Shown here: positions 10,461-16,522 of the stretch, in pieces
How the letters are laid out: each line of letters starts with the position of its first letter
Numbering within the stretch: position 1 is the stretch's first letter
Assembly: GCF_000524195.1 (NCBI RefSeq)
Contig: NW_020170469.1
Location: 1 to 16,522, forward strand
Reading direction: 5' to 3'
DNA: 16,522 bases
DNA from: Echinococcus granulosus
Taxonomy: Eukaryota; Platyhelminthes; Cestoda; Cyclophyllidea; Taeniidae
Made by a program: the position numbers and the translations under genes
Notes under the pieces: generated by a model
Told to the model about the DNA's origin: nothing
Seen by the model: the letters and a program-made list of their open reading frames with translations, nothing else
Database searches by the model: none

Positions 10461-11905
10461 CGACACTTACCTCATCCACTAGTAGCACACCACTGAGTGA
10501 TTAACTGATGCTGATGGTAAACCATAGACCACTTGTTTGACACAATCCAAAGCAATTTCTCTCATGTTGCACTCACCGACCATGAACACATCATCTAATA
10601 TCCATTTCTAAATGCACTTAGACGTACACTTCTTTCCAGGCGAAGCGTGGAAGAAAAGGAGTCGTTCAAATTAGTGTTAGTCTGTGGTGTCCATAGGCGC
10701 AAGGACCACTGATGCAAGATGCTGCAATATTTCCCTGTTGGTGTGTGCCTATTCGCTTCATTTCACAAAAGAAACCAAACACCGTATCCTTGAAATCCTG
10801 CATTCTGTCAGTCATAGTAGACATAACAATGTTTTTGTTCGAGAACCCTCGACCATGGAAAGTGAAGAAAACGTGACTTGAGGTGAGAGTAACAGCACAG
10901 TCTGAGAGTGAATCATCACAAGATATGGTCGCATGGAGGATTGACAGGGTAGCATTGTTCACATTTTGAGAAGCAGCTACAAATTTGACTTTAACGAATG
11001 CATTAACATTCACTATCCGCCTCAGGGTCCGGTCAAGCTCTAGCCTGCTAGACAAGCTAAATGATTCTAAAATCTTTAATGTCTGCTAGTTAACAACATT
11101 CTTTGAAAATTATGAGTTTTGATGACATTCCCTTGTCACGTGATCCCAAATCACTAGTTAATAAGAATTTAAACTGACAAGAATTGTGCAGTTTTATCGC
11201 GTGTTCGGAATTCAGTCCTGTGTAGAAAATGGATTGGGGGCCGGTAAAATGTGCTGGCCATCATGTGCGTCTATGGTTATAATAGTAGGAGCACAGGCCT
11301 AAAAGCAAGATCATATAAAGTAGAAAGAGTTCAGTAGTACTCTGGAAACAAATTTCTCGGCTTATTCCTCCTTGCCACTTAGTAATCACTTCAGGCCTAC
11401 CCAGTTGTATCCATCTGCGGCTTATCAGATACACACTGGTACGGTAGAGAGGTCTGTTGCGAGCGTTTTGGGTGGTCCAAGATTGGTGTAGTTACAGTTG
11501 TTCATAGCTTTCTTGCTGTCCACAGAAATGGGGTAGTTTCAGAAGACCGATGTTTATTCTCTGTCCTTCTGTTTGAGGTCGTCACCGATTTTTCCATCCA
11601 CAGCACATGTACCTATTTCGCCTTGCTACGGCTTCTCATCCAGCATTAGAAAGTAGAACATTTGTCCCGCAAGACAGGGATAGCATTACACCAACTCCAA
11701 TGAAGCACCCCGTGACTTCTGTGAAGAAGGAAGAAGACATAATGCTAGCGCATTTAAATAATAAATTTACCATTAGAAAACACATTTCGACACATACACT
11801 CATGTGCACGCATAATTATGCAGAATTAAATTCATTTAAAGAATGTCCAACCGTAAAATTCGAACAAAAGTACACGTTGATAGAATCGGTTTTATAGATG
11901 CATAC

Positions 11906-11926
11906 GTATATATATATATGTGTGTG
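11906..11926. repeat. TA/TG dinucleotide microsatellite
   Basis: A run of alternating TA followed by TG repeats, flanked on both sides by GATGCATAC and CACATGCATATG words. Alternating purine-pyrimidine tracts like this are length-variable and can adopt unusual helical forms. The flanking words match the composition of the repeat block at 14865-15786, so it may be a small outlier of the same repeat. Confidence 0.8.
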
Positions 11927-12506
11927 CTCACATGCATATGTACACTAAAAATTTCTCTGGTTATAAAACACTCACCCACCTACCCATACATATATGCCTA
12001 TGCCCGTGTGTGCGGTCAAAAGACAGTTTGGTTCAGCTGTCACCTAGTGAACAACCTATCGTCAATTTGTTCCTCTTATTTCTTGACACTATCCCACAAA
12101 TAGGTAGTTGCGTTGATGATGGATCTATGCGATATCAGGTAACCAAAGGAGATCAAGCTGGAGCTAGGCACCTTTGAAATGGCATTAAACTTCTCAACAG
12201 CCGTAGCAACAGACCGCAGGACTAGCCCACCCTACCCATCTCTGTTTTGCTTCCATGTAATGCAACAACTACTATTTGTTTGGAGGCACTGATTTCCCCT
12301 TCATTTGGACAGAATAAATTTTTTGGTTAAGGATTTGATAGATAACGATTTCCAACAGCTAAATGGAATATTTTGAGCCATCGATACCAACAATTAGCCA
12401 TTTAATAACCGTGGAAATCTCAACCAAAGCAGTGTGGAGAATTGACTTTCCCAAGTTGAGGCGCATTGCATATTTAGTGATTCTATTGTAATATTTTACT
12501 AAAAAA

Positions 12507-12541
12507 ATTACAGCTACATATTTTAGAGTTTTAGCTGTAAT
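12507..12541. repeat. perfect inverted repeat (10-bp arms, 15-nt loop)
   Basis: ATTACAGCTA at 12507-12516 and TAGCTGTAAT at 12532-12541 are exact reverse complements around an AT-rich loop. The surroundings are very AT-rich. It may be a chance hairpin or a remnant of a small inverted-repeat element, but I see no longer terminal repeats or target-site duplication around it. Confidence 0.65.
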
Positions 12542-12618
12542 ATCTTGCCCTAATTATGTGCTTTTCTGACCACATTGTGGATGTGACTCGATTTGTATAA
12601 TAAACACAAAATACTGTT

Positions 12619-12838
12619 CTATCGAATATGCCTTGTAACTGCTATCTCGACGCCAGTAGTAGAAAACGATCTTGTTTTCAGAATGGTTACAGCTGTCTCT
12701 TCAATAATCAGAAGCAGCACCCGTAGTTCTTTAGTCAATCCTGGGTGGACGCTGATGTATTCACAAGTATTCCAAAAAGCAATCATTATTTCACCGTCTA
12801 GTGTAGCTTGGATCACGCAAATTGGCTGCCTGAAATGA
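12619..12838 (-). other. possible unidentified minus-strand exon (very uncertain)
   Basis: On the minus strand, a CATTTCAG acceptor-like site sits just right of 12834. It is followed by an open frame running leftward to a TAG near 12619, about 70 residues with a plausible globular composition (it includes MIAFWNTCEYI and LTKELRVLLLIIEE). I do not recognise the product. There is no clear partner exon, and the opposite strand is also open over much of it, which weakens the case. It may be a last exon, a gene relic or chance. Confidence 0.15.
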
Positions 12839-14864
12839 ATGCCAGTCCCAATACTCCAAATATATCTATTAAGGATATGAGTCGCAAACGGACATAGTGA
12901 TTTCCTCAATTACTTTCACAAGATTTTCTGCAGCCCGCAAACCAACATTCATAAGTTTTGGGTGACTACTGACACGTTCGGGACAACATCGTACCCGGCG
13001 AGAGTACAAAGGCAGCAACTTAAGTACTCACGAGATTAAAACAACGTGTTTAAGCATAATCAAAGCATTTTAGCATAGTTATTAATAGCAGCAACCAAAC
13101 CCAAAATAGGCCTGTCTGTAATTTTCAAAAATCTGTTACCCCGCCTTTTGGGCTGGAAATGTGTTGTGGCCTGGTAACTTGGATGGTCTTAAAACATAGC
13201 ATGCATACACTAAAAAGTGCAGTACACATTGCATTTTAACCTCCCTTTTACAACACGGGCAAATTCCTTCATCGACAATGCGGTCCATGGGTATGTCAAG
13301 GTGCGGCGAAAGCATGCAAGGGTATTCCCACAAATAGGTCCACATGATCAGCTTCAAATTTGCCAATTTACTAAACTTATATGCATATATTTTCTCAGTA
13401 AAAGGCGACAACCTACGGCACTCACGGTTCTGCCATTCCACCAACGCGCTACTTAATAAGGCAAGGTAGATTTCGTATCTAGAGTGTTGCAAAATTGCGC
13501 TCCAGCAAAACTGCTTTTCTTAAAAATGCAAAGATCCTATTGAGCCAAAACTAACAACATTTGTTGGGTACAAACAATTGCAATAATATGGATGGACGAT
13601 CTAAATTAGGCCTAGTTAGAAAACAAGGCAAAGTTGGGAAAAATGCCTCCTTATCCTACGAATTTCCAAGTTTGGATACAAAGGAAAAAAGTTGCTGGTC
13701 AATGCAAAACGGCTTGCTGTGTTGCATAATCAAACTTTAAAACTCAATGTTGCAATATTTTGTGACGTTAAATACTGAGACAGTCAATAGCCAAGAGCTT
13801 TATTTAGGTGGATAGATAGATGCACCTAGGCGAAATAATTTCTTCATTCCTGGTAAAGTAGACTGCCTAATTGTATAAAAGTACAGGTAAGCTCCTAATT
13901 TATGAAACAAGCATTGTTAAACCACACGAATTACAGGGCTTTGCCAACAAGACGCAAGTTTAACAAGGCCAACATTAAACACGCTTTGCAATTACGAGCC
14001 AAAAAATCCATCAACCTGTAGTCGCTTCCGTCTCCATCTGTCTGCTCCCTTTCTCATGTGTGTACCTGTTGCTGCTGACAAGAATAGCTGATAGCCGTCA
14101 CCTGGAAAAGCACCAAGATGACAAATAGCAAGCCTCTCTCCCTCCACCTCATCCATCCCAACATGATACGCCAATCATCTCACCGGATGAGGCCTTGCAC
14201 AAAAGGTTTATAAAAGGCCCCAAAGAGAGGTAATCTTCTACTCATGCAATCATTATCTACACTTGCTTCTCCAAACACCATCTTCTTGCATACCCTTCAC
14301 GTGTATTCCCTTGACCGGCCAGATCCTAGACGTAAATGGTGACTAGTTTTCACGCGCCCGATCACAAGGCACAGATTTGTGGAAATGGCCTGGTATCCTG
14401 CCATTTCAAAATAGAGTAGTGAGTAAATCAGCAAAGAAATTTGGAATGTTAATCATATCCTAAGCCACTTGTTCATTGGCGAAACAGTTTTTACTTACAA
14501 CGCCTTTTTACAGCATAGCGCGAAAATGGGGAACAAATTGGTAGTTTGCCGCATGGCATGAGTGCCGGTTGCTTACCTTAAATCAAAACTTCCCTCTATC
14601 CCACCAACAACTCTAAATGCTGATTAAAATTTCCTTGGACTATTAATCTTCACTAACGACTTGTATGTTTACCATTAACCTTATTATTATCCATCTTTGT
14701 GTGTTTATCATAAAAGTCACTTTTTATACCATTTTCTGTACGTGCATCCTGCCAGAGCACTTTCTACATTTGTTCTGTGGTAAATTCAATGAGAGGCCAG
14801 CGCTTGTGCCCTTAGAGGCGTGCTAATTGTGGTTTAGAATACTGGCAAAGAAGAATCACATAAA

Positions 14865-15786
14865 TGCGGGCATGCGTGCATACGAGGAATACACATAAAT
14901 GTATGCATGCACTCACACCCAAGAACTTACACTCATTCATACTTGCCTGCTATCATGCATACATGCAAGGCACTTTCATACATTCATGTATGCAAACACA
15001 CGTACCTGCAAGACGCCGTTGTGTATGCATATAGGAATATGTATGCATTCATTCCATGTGCAATCATACGTACATAGAAGAATATATAAACAAGTTTACG
15101 AAACCCTTTCACCTATCTATACACACAATGCACCAGTAAATGCCTACAAACGAGACAAACATATGTGTATATGCACACAAATGTAGTCGATACACTTCTG
15201 CATACATGCAATCAACACTTGTGTATGCTCACATGCATGCGTATGTATTTTCACGTTGCACTCCAACGCGCATACATGGAAGGCACACAAATACACATAT
15301 GCATACAATACACACTTCTGCATACTTAAATGCACACACACAGGTTCGCTGTACACTCTTGCATATATGCTTATAACAAAGTGATATATCCATGCATGCA
15401 TACACAATGTATTACTGATTTAAATCTAAATGCATACACAACTATACCATATGCGCACGCTTGGATACATAAGAGACGCACATAAATATGTGTGTGCAAA
15501 CTTACATATATTCCCGATATACCCACACCTGCACGCACTCACGATACACATCTACATGGATACAAGTCATATATATATATTGGAAAACACATACCTGCAC
15601 GATACCCTCATGGATACATGTATACGTACACGACACACAAGCATACTTACAAACAGGACTCACGTACGCATGCAGACACGCAAACATGCATGAAATCAAT
15701 GTATACTGCTACATACGCGCATACTTAAAGAAATACACATATGTATATGCATGCCTACACACACGCATGATAAACAAAAACGTGCA
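14865..15786. repeat. degenerate ATGCATACA / ACACAC tandem-like repeat block
   Basis: Roughly 0.9 kb dominated by variants of CATGCATACA, ACACACA, CATACATG and GTATGCAT words, with short unique spacers. Longer similar phrases recur, such as CACTTCTGCATAC at about 15190 and 15310, and CACCTGCACGC-like words near 15530 and 15595. The alternating purine-pyrimidine pattern makes every frame read as Thr/His/Ile/Cys/Met-rich nonsense with few stops, so the open frames here on both strands are not genes. The unit is too degenerate for me to state one period by eye. It is best read as an aged minisatellite or expanded microsatellite. Confidence 0.85.
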
Positions 15787-16030
15787 TAAAAATTCAGCAA
15801 GTCGGTAATAAGTATTTCATTTCTACTGCCTTACTATTACACCAGCGCAGCCCCAAATTCACTATCTAGAGCACGGTTATGCGCAGGTATGGTGGGAGTG
15901 TGCGAAGGTGATAGCAGAAATTAGTTTACATAAAGAAGCTTGAATTTACTTGATTTACTGCACTTATTCCTGCATTACTTCTGACTGAAAAGAAATAATA
16001 CCACAGCGCACTTAAGTGGAATCCTATCAG
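15787..16030. other. short unannotated spacer
   Basis: This follows the end of the ATGCATACA repeat block. No gene, repeat or RNA is recognised. The right end holds CCTATCAG (to 16030), used below as a candidate splice acceptor, though the sequence before it is only weakly pyrimidine-rich. Confidence 0.4.
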
Positions 16031-16215
16031 CATTTTACATAAGAAAGCCAACTAGATTTCGCGACTGGAATGCCTTAAAGTTGGGCTCCAAAAAACCACA
16101 TTTTATTCGGAACGCAAGGAGACAGCGCATCAGAAATTGGCAAATTCTATTTGACACGGATGATGAGAATAATTTGAACCAACGATTTAGAAAATTCCTA
16201 GGACAACTAACGAAG
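16031..16215 (+). other. candidate internal exon of an unidentified gene
   Basis: An open frame starts upstream of a CAG at 16028-16030 and runs to ACGAAG|GTGAGG, a good donor match, with the break at 16215/16216. The about 61 encoded residues are basic then acidic (for example RNARRQRIRNWQ then FDTDDENNLNQ) and look more like a soluble protein than random translation. I do not recognise the family. If the donor is used, the nearest acceptor is TTTTAG at 16253-16258, making a 43-bp intron, but the frame then stops after about 10 residues. Without splicing, the frame stays open to a TAG at 16375. Neighbouring exons would lie beyond the window or are not visible. It may also be a relic. Confidence 0.25.
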
Positions 16216-16308
16216 GTGAGGAAAGGAATCCTTTTGCTCTTTACGTGTATTATTTTAGGTTATTACAAGACAAAATGTTGGCTACGTGTAAAAAAAATGA
16301 TCCATTGT

Positions 16309-16330
16309 TTTCCACGGTTGAACGTGGAAA
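16309..16330. repeat. small perfect hairpin (8-bp arms, 6-nt loop)
   Basis: TTTCCACG (16309-16316) and CGTGGAAA (16323-16330) are exact reverse complements with loop GTTGAA. The size is compatible with chance, and no function is inferred. Confidence 0.55.
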
Positions 16331-16522
16331 CTAGTGTTTGGGAATCTTGTCTGGCCCTATTTACAAAACCCAAATAGAGGCACACAAGTTACATTTAAAT
16401 GGAAGTATGAATGCATTGCATACATATCAATGAAAGTGGTTTCAACATTATTTTACTTAGGTAGAACAACTACACAGAATTTTATGCAGGTCCTAATGGG
16501 CTGAAGCAATGATTATTAAATT

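Larger units (their letters stand above)
10461..14864. other. intergenic stretch with unexplained open frames
   Basis: No gene can be assigned. Three minus-strand frames stay open for 96-129 codons (10666-11055, 12619-12909, 13136-13492). I do not recognise their products, and frames of this length are expected by chance a few times in a window of this size and base composition. A TA/TG microsatellite and a hairpin are listed separately. Single copies of GCATGCATACAC-like words (for example near 13200) resemble the large repeat block further right. Confidence 0.5.

Noticed and set aside
11607..11897. 96-codon plus-strand open frame
   Set aside because: No recognisable motif, no splice context or poly(A) signal assigned; length is within chance expectation.
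14899..15808. Several overlapping 65-106-codon open frames on both strands
   Set aside because: All are produced by the ATGCATACA/ACACAC repeat, which has few stop codons in any frame and gives His/Thr/Ile/Met-rich low-complexity peptides.
1..16522. CRISPR arrays, bacterial operons, phage or plasmid functions
   Set aside because: No regularly spaced identical repeats, no prokaryotic gene packing and a clear spliceosomal intron; the window is eukaryotic.

Overview
This window looks like intron-bearing animal (metazoan) nuclear DNA. It is AT-rich, gene-poor and contains a spliced gene with GT-AG borders, an AATAAA-type poly(A) signal and long non-coding stretches with microsatellites. There are no operons, ribosome-binding sites or other bacterial features. 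A flatworm, perhaps a tapeworm, is my best guess from the overall feel (modest gene density, small introns, degenerate CATGCATACA-rich repeat blocks). The phylum is an inference; only 'animal' is well supported.

Layout. 1-5678: no gene recognised; a purine-rich simple repeat (about 1313-1360) and a perfect short hairpin (501-526). 5679-7755: the one convincing intact gene, two exons (5679-7113 and 7361-7755) joined across a 247-bp intron. It encodes a predicted 609-residue type I membrane protein with two V-type immunoglobulin folds, a cysteine-containing middle region, one transmembrane helix and a short basic tail, an arrangement that matches the FAM187 family. Its likely poly(A) signal is at 7934-7939. 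7940-9934: nothing recognisable. About 9935-10460: a broken copy of the N-terminal GTPase region of eEFSec, the selenocysteine-specific elongation factor. The G1, G3 and G4 motifs and a later segment can be followed in order, but with two frame changes, stop codons, a missing G2 stretch and a changed G4 lysine. 10461-14864: no recognised gene; some unexplained open minus-strand frames, a TA/TG microsatellite and a 10-bp-arm hairpin. 14865-15786: about 0.9 kb of degenerate tandem-like repeat rich in ATGCATACA and ACACAC. 15787-16522: a possible but unidentified plus-strand exon (16031-16215).

The intact gene and the pseudogene show no functional link. The points most worth following up are the FAM187-type receptor-like protein, with a charged middle region that looks expanded, and the eEFSec relic, which implies that a working eEFSec gene exists or existed elsewhere in this genome.
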